Shown: positions 38,822-48,321 of the stretch, one piece after another
How positions within the stretch are numbered: position 1 is the stretch's first letter
Layout: each line of letters starts with the position of its first letter
Program-made: the position numbers and the translations under genes
Notes under the pieces: generated by a model
What the model was told of the DNA's origin: nothing
What the model saw: the letters and a program-made list of their open reading frames with translations, nothing else
Database searches by the model: none
Assembly: GCA_026710425.1 (NCBI GenBank)
Contig: JAPORB010000008.1
Location: 1 to 50,942 of the forward strand
DNA from: Gammaproteobacteria bacterium
Lineage (GTDB): Bacteria > Pseudomonadota > Gammaproteobacteria > Pseudomonadales > Pseudohongiellaceae
Direction of reading: 5' to 3'
Length of the DNA stretch: 50,942 bases

Positions 38822-39038
38822 TCGTTTTGACGTTTAAATCCAATAGAAACCCACATTACGAGAATCTTACAGGTCAGATCGGGAGATAAGTCACACCAGC
38901 TTTAGACGACAAGAAAACCCGGTGTTAACACGGAAATCAACCTTCCGGGCAGCTGCCGCAAGCTGCAAATAGGACTTTAGTATTCAGCAATAATTTTCAT
39001 TAACTTAAAAATGATGTAATTCAATAAGTTAGTTTAGC

Positions 39039-40325
39039 ATGGCAGATAAACGTTTCAATAAGGGTGATGACAATGGAAAGTTGTTGTATTGCTCTTTCTG
39101 TGGCAAAAGCCAACATGAAGTGAGGAAACTCATTGCTGGCCCATCCGTGTTTATTTGCGATGAATGTGTTGATCTGTGCAATGATATTATTCGCGAGGAA
39201 ATTCAGGACAAGGATTCAGACTCCAATAGTCGCGATCTGCCGATTCCGGAAGAAATCAAGAACACTCTGGATGAATATGTTATTGGGCAGGAGAGTGCCA
39301 AGAAAGTGCTGTCCGTGGCAGTTTACAATCATTACAAGCGCCTCAATTATGAAAACCGCGGATCAGAGGTTGAACTCAATAAAAGCAATATACTGATGGT
39401 GGGACCAACAGGTACCGGCAAGACCCTGCTGGCAGAGACCTTGGCCCGTTTGCTTGATGTTCCGTTCACCATTGCTGATGCCACTACCCTTACCGAAGCC
39501 GGATATGTTGGCGAGGATGTGGAAAATATCATTCAGAAATTGCTTCAGAAATGTGACTACGATGTGGAGCAGGCTCAGATTGGCATTGTCTATATCGATG
39601 AGATCGACAAGATTTCTCGCAAATCTGACAATCCTTCCATCACCCGGGATGTTTCGGGTGAGGGGGTGCAGCAGGCTCTGTTGAAGCTGATTGAAGGCAC
39701 AGTGGCCTCGATACCCCCACAAGGAGGACGTAAACACCCGCAACAGGAGTTTCTGCAGGTGGATACTTCCAATATCCTGTTCATTTGCGGTGGTGCTTTT
39801 GCTGGCTTGGACAAGATTATTCGTGCCCGATCTGACAAAAGTGGCATAGGATTTACCGCTGAGGTTAGTTCCAAGGAGGTGGATAATCAGGTCGGGGAGA
39901 CGCTCAAGCAACTGGAACCCGAGGATTTGGTGAAGTATGGATTGATTCCGGAGTTTGTCGGGCGTCTGCCCATGATTGCTACTTTGGATGAGTTGAATCT
40001 GGATGCACTGGTGAGGATCATCCGGGAGCCAAAAAATTCTTTGACTAGGCAGTATGCCAAGCTGTTCGAGATGGAGGGCGTGGAAATCCAGTTCAGACAG
40101 GACGCACTGGATGCCATAGCCAGTAGGGCCAAAGAGCGAAAAACCGGTGCCAGGGGATTGCGTTCAATCATGGAATCCGTACTGCTGGAAAGCATGTATA
40201 AAATTCCTTCGTTGAACAAGGTCAGCAAGGTCATCATCGATGAGGCCGTTATTCATGGTGAATCCGAGCCTCTGCTGATGTATGAGAATCTGGAGCAACC
40301 CAGCAAGATTGCCGTTGATGAGTAA
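39039..40325 (+). CDS. clpX: ATP-dependent unfoldase ClpX
   Basis: AAA+ unfoldase that feeds substrates to ClpP. The N-terminal zinc-binding domain has [11 protein letters not shown] and [10 protein letters not shown]. Walker A GPTGTGKT is near 122-129, Walker B is [10 protein letters not shown], and the pore loop region ([11 protein letters not shown]) follows. IGF-type ClpP-binding loop: [10 protein letters not shown]. The length, 428 residues, is normal. It forms a functional pair with the preceding clpP. Confidence 0.98.
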   Translation: MADKRFNKGDDNGKLLYCSFCGKSQHEVRKLIAGPSVFICDECVDLCNDIIREEIQDKDSDSNSRDLPIPEEIKNTLDEYVIGQESAKKVLSVAVYNHYKRLNYENRGSEVELNKSNILMVGPTGTGKTLLAETLARLLDVPFTIADATTLTEAGYVGEDVENIIQKLLQKCDYDVEQAQIGIVYIDEIDKISRKSDNPSITRDVSGEGVQQALLKLIEGTVASIPPQGGRKHPQQEFLQVDTSNILFICGGAFAGLDKIIRARSDKSGIGFTAEVSSKEVDNQVGETLKQLEPEDLVKYGLIPEFVGRLPMIATLDELNLDALVRIIREPKNSLTRQYAKLFEMEGVEIQFRQDALDAIASRAKERKTGARGLRSIMESVLLESMYKIPSLNKVSKVIIDEAVIHGESEPLLMYENLEQPSKIAVDE

Positions 40326-40341
40326 GTCTGATTGGAAAATT

Positions 40342-40363
40342 CTTTGCCTCACTGCTGGCAAAG
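40342..40363. terminator. Hairpin between clpX and lon
   Basis: CTTTGCC and GGCAAAG form a perfect 7-bp stem around an 8-nt loop, 17 nt after the clpX stop. There is no T-run on the plus strand, so termination there is doubtful; it could be a partial terminator or an RNA-stabilising stem. Confidence 0.35.
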
Positions 40364-40407
40364 CGACACCGGCGAAACTGTTCGCAATGTCGAATTTTCT
40401 GAATAGT

Positions 40408-40435
40408 TTGAGTGGCCAAATCCATTGGCTATACT
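40408..40435 (+). promoter_or_regulatory. Candidate sigma-70 promoter of lon
   Basis: TTGAGT (40408-40413), a 16-bp spacer and TATACT (40430-40435), about 57 nt before the lon ATG. I do not see a heat-shock (sigma-32) consensus here, although lon is a heat-shock gene in E. coli. Confidence 0.5.
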
Positions 40436-40491
40436 TATTCTGACGCAAGCATGGCAGAAACCTTTAATTCGGGGATTATAGCGAGATCTGT

Positions 40492-42921
40492 ATGAGTCCA
40501 AGCAAAAACGCTTCCGTTATTCCGCTACTGCCGCTCAGGGATGTGGTTGTCTATCCGCAAATCGTGCAGCCACTTTTCGTCGGTCGCCCAAAATCAATCA
40601 AGGCTCTTGAAGTTGCCATGACCAGCGACAAGCAGGTGTTGCTGATTGCACAAAAAAATCCCTCCGAAGATGAGCCAAACACTAGTGATTTGTTCACCGT
40701 GGGCACAATTGCCACAATCCTGCAATTGATACGTCTGCCTGATGGTACCGTCAAGGTGCTGGTTGAGGGGCTAAGCCGGACTAAAATCAAGGAGATTGTT
40801 TTTGAATCGGATCATTTCCGTGCTGAAACCCAGCAGCTAAGAACCGAGGATATGCCCGAAAAAGAGGCGACTCTACTGATCCGCTCGCTATTATCTCAGT
40901 TTGACCAGTATGTGCAGCTTAGCAAGAAGATTCCTCCAGAAGTCATGTCCTCCATTGCCAGTATTGATGAGCCGGGACGGCTGGTGGATACAATCGCCTC
41001 TCACATGTCCCTGAAACTGGAGGAGAAGCAGAATCTGCTTGAGCTGGCGGCCTTGAAGGCGCGAATTGAGCACCTGATGGAACTTATCGAAACTGAAATC
41101 GGGCTGTTTCAGGTGGAGAAAAAAATTCGTGGTCGAGTCAAAAAGCAGATGGAGAAGAGCCAGCGTGAGTATTACCTCAATGAGCAGATGAAAGCCATTC
41201 AGAAGGAAATGGGTGAACTGGAAGACGGGCCTAATGAAGCGGAACAGCTCAAGCAGAAGATTGAAGAGGCAGGCATGTCCAAGGAAGCCAAGGAAAAGGC
41301 CCTGTCTGAACTAAGCAAATTAAAAATGATGTCTCCTATGTCTTCCGAGGCTTCAGTGGTGCGCACCTACCTTGACTGGATGATCAACGTCCCCTGGAAG
41401 CAACGCAGCAAGGTGCGCCTTGATCTTAATAAGGCGGAGGAAATTCTGGAAGCCGATCATTACGGTTTGAAAGAAGTGAAGGAGCGCATTCTGGAATATC
41501 TGGCCGTTCAGAAACGGGTAAAGAAGCTTAAAGGTCCAATCCTGTGTCTGGTAGGCCCACCCGGTGTGGGCAAAACCTCACTGGGAGAATCCATTGCGCG
41601 GGCGACCAATCGCAAATTTGCCCGCATGGCCTTGGGCGGGGTACGTGACGAGGCGGAAATACGGGGACATCGGCGGACTTACATTGGCTCCTTGCCCGGC
41701 AAGTTGCTTCAGAGATTATCCAAGGTTGGTGTCCGTAACCCGCTGTTCTTGCTGGATGAGATCGACAAAATGAGTATGGATCATCGAGGTGATCCAGCCT
41801 CGGCACTGCTTGAAGTTCTGGACCCAGAGCAGAACCACAGCTTCAATGATCACTATCTGGAAGTGGACTATGACTTATCGGAGGTTATGTTTGTCTGCAC
41901 CTCCAACAGCATGCACATTCCGGACCCGTTGCTTGACCGGATGGAGATTATCCGCATACCAGGCTATACCGAAGAAGAAAAGGTCAATATTGCAGAGCGG
42001 TATTTGGTACCGAAACAGAAAAAAAACAACGGACTAAAGAAGAATGAGGTGGACATTGGCGAGAAATCCATTCGAGATCTGATTCGATTTTATACCCGGG
42101 AAGCAGGTGTTCGTGGGCTTGAGCGAGAAATTGCCAAGATCTGTCGTAAGGTTGTGAAAGAGCATACTCTGGAGAACACGTTAGATAGCATCACTCTGAA
42201 TGACGATTTGCTCAATAAGTATTCCGGGGTGCGCAAGTTTGATTTTGGCAAGGCTGAGGAGGAGAACAAGATCGGGCAGGTGAATGGACTGGCCTGGACT
42301 GCGGTCGGTGGAGAACTGATGACCATCGAAGCGGTAGCGGTAGAAGGAAAGGGCAAGACTATCAAAACTGGCTCCCTGGGCGATGTTATGCAGGAGTCAA
42401 TTCAGGCAGCACTGACCGTGGTTCGAAGCCGGAGCAGGGCACTGGGACTTGAATCCAGTTTCCATGAGAAGTTTGATTTACACATTCATGTTCCGGAGGG
42501 TGCCACTCCGAAAGATGGACCCAGTGCTGGTGTTGGTATGTGCACGGCACTGGTCTCTGTGCTCACCAGCATCCCGGTCAAGGCGGAGGTTGCCATGACT
42601 GGAGAGATTACTCTAAGGGGACAGGTACTCCGTATAGGCGGGCTCAAGGAAAAATTACTGGCAGCACACCGAGGTAAGATAAAAACCGTTGTTATTCCAG
42701 CCGATAATGAGAGAGATCTCGAGGAAATCCCGGATAACATCAAGGCAGATCTGACCATAGTTCCTGTGGGTTGGATTGACGAAGTTTTAGAACATGCTTT
42801 GCAGTTTCAACCCACGCCTCTTACCGATGAGGAAAAGAAAACAAAACCGAAGGAAGTGGTAAGCCAGCGACGGGGCAAAAATGCTAAAAGCCATAATAAT
42901 AAGTCCATTAAGACCCATTAA
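40492..42921 (+). CDS. lon: ATP-dependent protease Lon
   Basis: Homohexameric AAA+ serine protease for misfolded and regulatory proteins. Domains: N-terminal LAN domain (about 10-200, VIPLLPLRDVVVYP), coiled-coil helical part, Walker A GPPGVGKT near 355, Walker B FLLDEIDKM, and the C-terminal protease domain. The catalytic dyad is Ser678 in PKDGPSAGVGM and Lys721 in GGLKEKLLAAHRG, matching E. coli Ser679/Lys722. At 809 residues it has about 25 extra basic C-terminal residues. It has its own candidate promoter and precedes hupB. Confidence 0.98.
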   Translation: MSPSKNASVIPLLPLRDVVVYPQIVQPLFVGRPKSIKALEVAMTSDKQVLLIAQKNPSEDEPNTSDLFTVGTIATILQLIRLPDGTVKVLVEGLSRTKIKEIVFESDHFRAETQQLRTEDMPEKEATLLIRSLLSQFDQYVQLSKKIPPEVMSSIASIDEPGRLVDTIASHMSLKLEEKQNLLELAALKARIEHLMELIETEIGLFQVEKKIRGRVKKQMEKSQREYYLNEQMKAIQKEMGELEDGPNEAEQLKQKIEEAGMSKEAKEKALSELSKLKMMSPMSSEASVVRTYLDWMINVPWKQRSKVRLDLNKAEEILEADHYGLKEVKERILEYLAVQKRVKKLKGPILCLVGPPGVGKTSLGESIARATNRKFARMALGGVRDEAEIRGHRRTYIGSLPGKLLQRLSKVGVRNPLFLLDEIDKMSMDHRGDPASALLEVLDPEQNHSFNDHYLEVDYDLSEVMFVCTSNSMHIPDPLLDRMEIIRIPGYTEEEKVNIAERYLVPKQKKNNGLKKNEVDIGEKSIRDLIRFYTREAGVRGLEREIAKICRKVVKEHTLENTLDSITLNDDLLNKYSGVRKFDFGKAEEENKIGQVNGLAWTAVGGELMTIEAVAVEGKGKTIKTGSLGDVMQESIQAALTVVRSRSRALGLESSFHEKFDLHIHVPEGATPKDGPSAGVGMCTALVSVLTSIPVKAEVAMTGEITLRGQVLRIGGLKEKLLAAHRGKIKTVVIPADNERDLEEIPDNIKADLTIVPVGWIDEVLEHALQFQPTPLTDEEKKTKPKEVVSQRRGKNAKSHNNKSIKTH

Positions 42922-42936
42922 TTAAGGTATTATTGG

Positions 42937-42966
42937 TTGACATCTGTTTCAGGAACTTGTTATAAA
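42937..42966 (+). promoter_or_regulatory. Strong candidate sigma-70 promoter upstream of hupB
   Basis: Perfect TTGACA (42937-42942), an 18-bp spacer, and TATAAA (42961-42966). Transcription from here would give a leader of about 290 nt before hupB. The 42922-43262 interval holds no gene. Confidence 0.6.
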
Positions 42967-43262
42967 ATATACAACTATATAACAGAGATGGGTGCATAGA
43001 ATCGCTTTAAGACATAACTTGGAAAATTTCATGAATACCGTACTGTATTCTACGGCTGGAATAAATCATAGGCTGTAATTCAGCTTGATTACTTTATAAG
43101 AGGTTAATCCTGAATAATGACCTGCTAGCTGGCTGACACTGAAAAATCTGATCGATGTGTGATGCGTGACTATCTGGTTAAATTCAAAAGCATATAAACT
43201 GAACGAGAACCAATTTCTATTAAATCAATCATTTAATTCTATAAATTAGAAAAGGGGATAGC

Positions 43263-43538
43263 GTGAATAAATCAGAACTAATTGAAGCAGTTGCCACCAG
43301 TGCAGATATTTCTAAGGCTTCCGCTGGACGAGCGGTAGATGCGGTGTTTGATACAATCACAGAGTCAATGAAGAAAAGTGATCCGGTTGTATTGATTGGG
43401 TTCGGAACTTTTGGAACAAAAAATAGAGCTGCCCGCACAGGTCGTAATCCCCAGACTGGCGAAGAAATCGAAATCAAAGCTGCCACTTTGCCCAGTTTTA
43501 AGCCTGGCAAGGCACTGAAAGACGCAGTCAATAACTAG
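43263..43538 (+). CDS. hupB: DNA-binding protein HU-beta
   Basis: A 91-residue histone-like protein that bends and compacts DNA. It opens [27 protein letters not shown], matching HU-beta, and contains the DNA-contacting arm [24 protein letters not shown]. The start is GTG at 43263 with AAGGGG upstream. The place between lon and ppiD is the conserved one for hupB. A terminator follows at 43611. Confidence 0.97.
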   Translation: MNKSELIEAVATSADISKASAGRAVDAVFDTITESMKKSDPVVLIGFGTFGTKNRAARTGRNPQTGEEIEIKAATLPSFKPGKALKDAVNN

Positions 43539-43610
43539 CGCTGCGGCCGTTGTCCTGGTGTAGCTGGACGTAACGTCCCCAGAATATAGCTTCAAGCCTT
43601 AACCAGATTG

Positions 43611-43648
43611 GGCGCATGCGGGAATTTAATCCGTAATGCGCCTTTTTT
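43611..43648 (+). terminator. Rho-independent terminator after hupB
   Basis: GGCGCAT (43611-43617) pairs with ATGCGCC (43636-43642), with further pairing possible inside the 18-nt interval, followed by TTTTTT. It separates hupB from ppiD. The rest of 43539-43866 contains no recognised gene. Confidence 0.8.
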
Positions 43649-43866
43649 GTGTCATTCTACTGACTTCCACTAAAGCTTGAATCGACAATTGGCTTTTTCT
43701 TAGGTGCTACGAAGTGACTGTCTTTCACCGACTGTGCAGGTACTTGAGCAGTATAGAGGCCAATGCATTGTATATAACCAACTCCTAACAGTAGCGAGTT
43801 GCTACCACACTCTCGGGCTGAAATCTGAAAAAGCTTTGCAATAGGGAATAATGAAGAGACTTCATC

Positions 43867-45756
43867 ATGCTGCAAAATATCAGAGATAACTCACAGGGAA
43901 TCATTGCTAAAGTCATCATTGGTTTGATTATTGCGGTGTTTGCACTGTTCGGTGTTGAATCGATCATTGGTGGATTTATTTCCGCTCCCAATGTTGCTGA
44001 GGTTAATGGTGAAGAAATCACAGAGGCTCAATTTCAGTTTAGCACTCAGTCCCTAATCAATTCTCTGGGTGTTGACGCTGACATTGAACAGTCTTTGCTT
44101 GAGCAAGCAGCACTTAATCAGCTTATTGAGGAGTCTCTCCTCAGGCAATCTGCCGAAAAGGCCGGGATGCTGGTTTCATCTGCCCGTATCGACCGTTCCA
44201 TCCTGGAAAATCCAGGGTTTCAGATAAACGGCGTTTTTGATTCCGATCTTGCCATTCGTACGATGGCAACGGCAGGCTACACTGCGCCCTTGTATCGCGA
44301 AGCTCTAGGCGAAAGCCTGCTTATGGGGCAGCTGTCGAACGCGATTAACAGCTCGGCCTTCATAACAGACCATGAGTTGGAGAGTATAGCAGAGCTGACA
44401 CTGCAAACCCGAGATTTTCGCTATGTCTCAGTCACACTGGGTACTCGTACGCTGGATACCCCAATCAGCGATGAGGAGATCGTCGCATACTACGAGGCCA
44501 ATCCAGATCAGTTTCGTGAAAATGAGAAGGTTACTGTTGAATATGTCTCTCTGGACCGCGAGGTTATCGCTGCTGAAATTGAGGTAGATGAAGCAGACCT
44601 GCTAGCGCAATACGAAGCAGAGCGTGAGGAATTCGAAGGTTCCTCTGAAAAGCGCGCTTCACATATTCTTTTCGAGATTGAGAATGGGCAAACTGAGGCA
44701 GAAGTCGTTATGACTGCTGGTATGGTAAAGCAGCGTCTTGATAATGGTGAGGACTTTGGCCAACTGGCACTCGAGTTTTCCAGTGATACCATATCCGCTG
44801 AGCAAGGTGGCGATATTGGATATACCGATGGCAGTGCATTTCCTGAATCCGTAGAGGTAGCCTTGGGCGGATTGTCGCTGGATGAGATTTCTGATCCTGT
44901 AGTGTCAGAGTTTGGTGTGCATCTGGTAAAACTCACTGAGGACAGTGAACGTGTTTTTGAAGGTTTTGAGGATGTCTCGGAACGAATCGAAAGGGAACTG
45001 AAGAGCGCAGAGGTTGATTTGATTTATGCCGAGCATGTTGAAGATATGTCCAACTTGGCATTTGAGTCTGGAGATCTGCAAAGCATTTCTGAAGCATTTG
45101 GCCTTGAGATACAGCAAAGTGAGGCATTCGATCGTTTGGGCGGAACGGGCTTGTTCGCTAATACTGAACTGATCACAGCTGCTTTTTCCGATGAAGTGTT
45201 GCTTGAGGGCAATAATAGTGATGTGCTGGAACTCCCAAGTGGTGAGGCTGTTGTATTGCGTATGCTGCAATTCGATGAGGCCAGAGTTTTGCCACTTGAG
45301 GATGTCGAAGCCGAAATTGCTGTACTGCTACGTACTGATATGGAACGGCGAGCGGTGCAGGAACTTGGTGTGCAGCTTGTGTCGGCAGCGGAGGCGGGCA
45401 CAGGCTTGGACGAACTATTACAGCAGAATGAACTTGTGTGGGTTGATGCTGCAGAGACCGGACGCAATGCTTTTGATGTGAATGCTCAACTGCTGGCGCA
45501 TGTTTTTGCCCTTGCGGCTCCAGAGGCAGACTCACCAGCTTACTCTAGCCTTACATTGAATAATGATACTTTTGTGCTAGTAGAGTTAAATGAAGTTAAT
45601 GCTGGTCAGCTCGAAACATACGACGAAGCTGCCAAGGCTGGAATGGTACAATCCCTGAGGTCTGACTTGGGGCTCAGCGATTTTGCGTCTTATGTGCTGA
45701 CTCTACGGGAAAGTGCTGATATTCGAGCATCTATTTTGGATGAGGAGCCGTTTTGA
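43867..45756 (+). CDS. ppiD: Periplasmic folding chaperone PpiD (SurA-like, parvulin)
   Basis: Inner-membrane-anchored chaperone that faces the periplasm near the Sec translocon. The N-terminal membrane helix (about 12-35, GIIAKVIIGLIIAVFALFGV) follows MLQNIRDNSQ, as in PpiD. A SurA-N-like chaperone region reaches to about 200. The parvulin (PPIC) domain is at about 260-356 (RASHILFEIEN, GEDFGQLALEFSSD, GGDIGYTDGSAFPE). A second SurA-like helical part completes the 629 residues. It follows hupB as in E. coli. It is convergent with fabI. Confidence 0.96.
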   Translation: MLQNIRDNSQGIIAKVIIGLIIAVFALFGVESIIGGFISAPNVAEVNGEEITEAQFQFSTQSLINSLGVDADIEQSLLEQAALNQLIEESLLRQSAEKAGMLVSSARIDRSILENPGFQINGVFDSDLAIRTMATAGYTAPLYREALGESLLMGQLSNAINSSAFITDHELESIAELTLQTRDFRYVSVTLGTRTLDTPISDEEIVAYYEANPDQFRENEKVTVEYVSLDREVIAAEIEVDEADLLAQYEAEREEFEGSSEKRASHILFEIENGQTEAEVVMTAGMVKQRLDNGEDFGQLALEFSSDTISAEQGGDIGYTDGSAFPESVEVALGGLSLDEISDPVVSEFGVHLVKLTEDSERVFEGFEDVSERIERELKSAEVDLIYAEHVEDMSNLAFESGDLQSISEAFGLEIQQSEAFDRLGGTGLFANTELITAAFSDEVLLEGNNSDVLELPSGEAVVLRMLQFDEARVLPLEDVEAEIAVLLRTDMERRAVQELGVQLVSAAEAGTGLDELLQQNELVWVDAAETGRNAFDVNAQLLAHVFALAAPEADSPAYSSLTLNNDTFVLVELNEVNAGQLETYDEAAKAGMVQSLRSDLGLSDFASYVLTLRESADIRASILDEEPF

Positions 45757-45815
45757 GTGTCATGCTAACTGGCTAGCAGTTCGATCAAGATTACTCAGCA
45801 TCTTCTACTTGTCGG

Positions 45816-46607
45816 TTAACTTTGTTCGAGTGAGCCCATGGCAGTGGTGTTGAAGCCACCGTCGACATAGAGAATCTCTCCTGAAATTCCTGAGGCAAGA
45901 TCGGAACAGAGAAAGGCAGCAGCATTGCCCACTTCTTCAATGGTCACATTGCGTCGCAATGGGGTTTGCCCAGCATTATATTGAAGCAGCTTGCGAAAAC
46001 TTTTGATTCCTACCGCAGCCAGAGTCTTAATGGGACCAGCCGAAATGGCGTTGACCCTTGTGCCACCCGGACCCAGACTGGATGCCATGAAGCGCACATT
46101 AGCCTCAAGGCTAGCTTTGGCCAGCCCCATGACGTTGTAATTAGGTAGGCTACGCATGGCACCTAGATAGCTTAATGTCAGTAATGAACCATTGCGCCCT
46201 GCCATCAGTTTCTTGCCAGCTTTTGCCAAGGCCACAAAACTATAGGAACTGATTTCATGAGCGGTCAAAAATCCATCTCGTGTTGTTACATCAACATAGT
46301 TGCCCTCAAGTTCATGAGCAGGGGCATAGGCGACACAATGCACTATGCCATCCAGACAATCCCAGGATGATGCCAGTCCCTCAAATACCTCTGCGATTTG
46401 TTGGTCATCAGTAACATCACAGGGAAACACCAGATTTGAACACCAGTCGTTGGCAAACTTGTAGACACGGTCCTTGAGTTTCTCATTCTGATAAGTGAAG
46501 GCAAGTTCAGCCCCCTCCCGATGCATGGCTGCCGCAATGCCGGAGGCGATTGACAACTTGCTCGCCACACCAAGAACCAGAATTCGTTTACCCGAAAGAA
46601 ATCCCAT
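45816..46607 (-). CDS. fabI: Enoyl-[acyl-carrier-protein] reductase FabI (NADH)
   Basis: Final reductase of fatty acid elongation, a short-chain dehydrogenase fold of 263 residues. The cofactor site is [20 protein letters not shown]. The catalytic Tyr and Lys lie in [20 protein letters not shown]. The loop over the substrate, [16 protein letters not shown], is nearly the E. coli sequence. AAGGGA precedes the ATG at 46607. It ends 59 nt from ppiD, convergent. It may be the last gene of a minus-strand series (gloB, mltD, POT, fabI), with 147 nt to the transporter. Confidence 0.97.
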   Translation of the reverse strand: MGFLSGKRILVLGVASKLSIASGIAAAMHREGAELAFTYQNEKLKDRVYKFANDWCSNLVFPCDVTDDQQIAEVFEGLASSWDCLDGIVHCVAYAPAHELEGNYVDVTTRDGFLTAHEISSYSFVALAKAGKKLMAGRNGSLLTLSYLGAMRSLPNYNVMGLAKASLEANVRFMASSLGPGGTRVNAISAGPIKTLAAVGIKSFRKLLQYNAGQTPLRRNVTIEEVGNAAAFLCSDLASGISGEILYVDGGFNTTAMGSLEQS

Positions 46608-46754
46608 GTCCAGTAATCCCTTAACTTTAATTGAGTAAATTTCAAGCCGCAGTCAAAATTTTTGCAGTGATAATCTGTATCGCCGGAGTGTACCCGACAA
46701 AGGTCTACCGATAAATCACGACATCTATTTTAACCTGAATCGCAAGAGGTCAGA

Positions 46755-48314
46755 TCAGGCTGAGGCTGGTTCTGCCTCTGGATCCTGTTGCTTGATAAGT
46801 TTTTCCCAGCTGTTGGTAAATACTGCAAAAAATAAGATTACCAGCCCAGCACCTATAGTTGTAAGTGCAATCTGCATGTAAAGACTTGGCATCTGCTGAA
46901 TGTTCTCTGAATCGAAATTTCCTGCTATTAAGCCTGCTACCACATTACCAATGGAGTAGGTTAAGGTGAACACGCCCATCATCTGACCGGCAAATCTTTT
47001 GGGCGAGAGTTTACTGACAGCACTCAAGGCCACAGGGCTCAGGCACAGCTCGCCTACCGTATGGAGAAAGTAGGTTGCTACAAGCCAGTAAGGTGCCGCC
47101 TGCATACCAGAAGCTGCCACCTGGGCGGCAAAAAACATCACTATGAAACCCAAGGCCATAATCACTAGACCCAACGCACATTTAATGCCGTACGATGGAT
47201 TAATTAAGCGTTTGGAAAGGTTTATCCAAAGGGCTGCAAAAAAGGGCGACAGGATGACTATGAAAAAAGAGTTGGCTGATTGAAACCAGGCTGTTGGTAA
47301 CTCAAAATCTCCGATGATTCTGTCAGTATAATCGCGGGCAAAAAGATTCAGTGATGACCCTGCCTGTTCAAAGCCTGCCCAGAAAAAAATTGAAGCCAGG
47401 CAGACCAGAAACAGTGCACCGAGGGATTTTTTTTCTTCAGAATCAAGTTTGGCAAACAGATACATGCTGACGTAGTAGGCAACAAACACAGCGGCAATAG
47501 TGAGAGCAACATACTGAGCCAGCAAAACCGGATTAATGATGATCTGCCCGTCTAAAACCAAATAAGTGAGTAAAGCCATAGCAGCAACTGCGGCTCCAAG
47601 TCCTAGATAACTAGTGCGGCGGCCATTTCTCGTTAGTGGCTGGCTGGGGGCGGTTCCTTCCCCTTCAAGCTTGATGTGGGTCAGTCGAAACTGGATTAGT
47701 CCTGCACCCATACCAATAGCGGCCGCTCCGAAAGCCCAGTGGTAGCCCATATTAACCTGCAACCAGCCACAGACCAGATAGCCAATGATGGATCCGATGT
47801 TAATTCCCATGTAGTAAAGGGTATAGCCCGCATCACGGCGTTCATCATTCGTCCCGTATAGCTGACCGACTAGAGCACCAATGTTTGGTTTCAACAGACC
47901 AGTGCCCACTACAACAAATAACAGGCCAATGAAGAAGGTGCTGTCGCTGGGTATGGCAAGTAATATGTGGCCGCAGGTAATAATGATTCCCCCATACCAC
48001 ACGGCCCGTTGTCCCCCAATGAGTCGGTCGGCAATCCAACCACCAGGTAGTCCCATGAAATATACTGCACCGGTATACAGTCCATAGATCGCTGTGGCTG
48101 AAGCTACGGTCAATCCAAGCCCCCCATCCAGAAGGCTGAGAGTCATAAACAATACCAGCAGGGCACGCATGCCGTAATAACTCATTCGCTCCCACATTTC
48201 AGTGAAGAAAAGGGTAGAAAGCCCTGCCGGATGCCCAAAAAAGCTCTGCTGACTTATGGAGTGTGTTGTGCCAGCTTTTGTCTCAGCCTGATTCATACCA
48301 ATACTCGTATCCAT
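46755..48314 (-). CDS. POT/PTR family peptide:proton symporter
   Basis: A 519-residue inner-membrane transporter of the proton-dependent oligopeptide family (MFS fold). The family motif ExxERxxYY is TEMWERMSYYGMRALLVLF near the first helix. The PTR2 signature region follows (GGWIADRLIGGQRAVWYGG), and FYxxINxGS appears as LYYMGINIGSIIGYLVCG. About 12-14 hydrophobic helices are visible. It should import di- or tripeptides. It begins 7 nt after the mltD stop, so the two are probably cotranscribed, perhaps linking murein peptide release and uptake, which is inference. Confidence 0.93.
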   Translation of the reverse strand: MDTSIGMNQAETKAGTTHSISQQSFFGHPAGLSTLFFTEMWERMSYYGMRALLVLFMTLSLLDGGLGLTVASATAIYGLYTGAVYFMGLPGGWIADRLIGGQRAVWYGGIIITCGHILLAIPSDSTFFIGLLFVVVGTGLLKPNIGALVGQLYGTNDERRDAGYTLYYMGINIGSIIGYLVCGWLQVNMGYHWAFGAAAIGMGAGLIQFRLTHIKLEGEGTAPSQPLTRNGRRTSYLGLGAAVAAMALLTYLVLDGQIIINPVLLAQYVALTIAAVFVAYYVSMYLFAKLDSEEKKSLGALFLVCLASIFFWAGFEQAGSSLNLFARDYTDRIIGDFELPTAWFQSANSFFIVILSPFFAALWINLSKRLINPSYGIKCALGLVIMALGFIVMFFAAQVAASGMQAAPYWLVATYFLHTVGELCLSPVALSAVSKLSPKRFAGQMMGVFTLTYSIGNVVAGLIAGNFDSENIQQMPSLYMQIALTTIGAGLVILFFAVFTNSWEKLIKQQDPEAEPASA

Positions 48315-48321
48315 AATTAAC

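Noticed and set aside
43020-43260. Small gene in the hupB leader
   Set aside because: Frames are short and AT-rich without ribosome sites.
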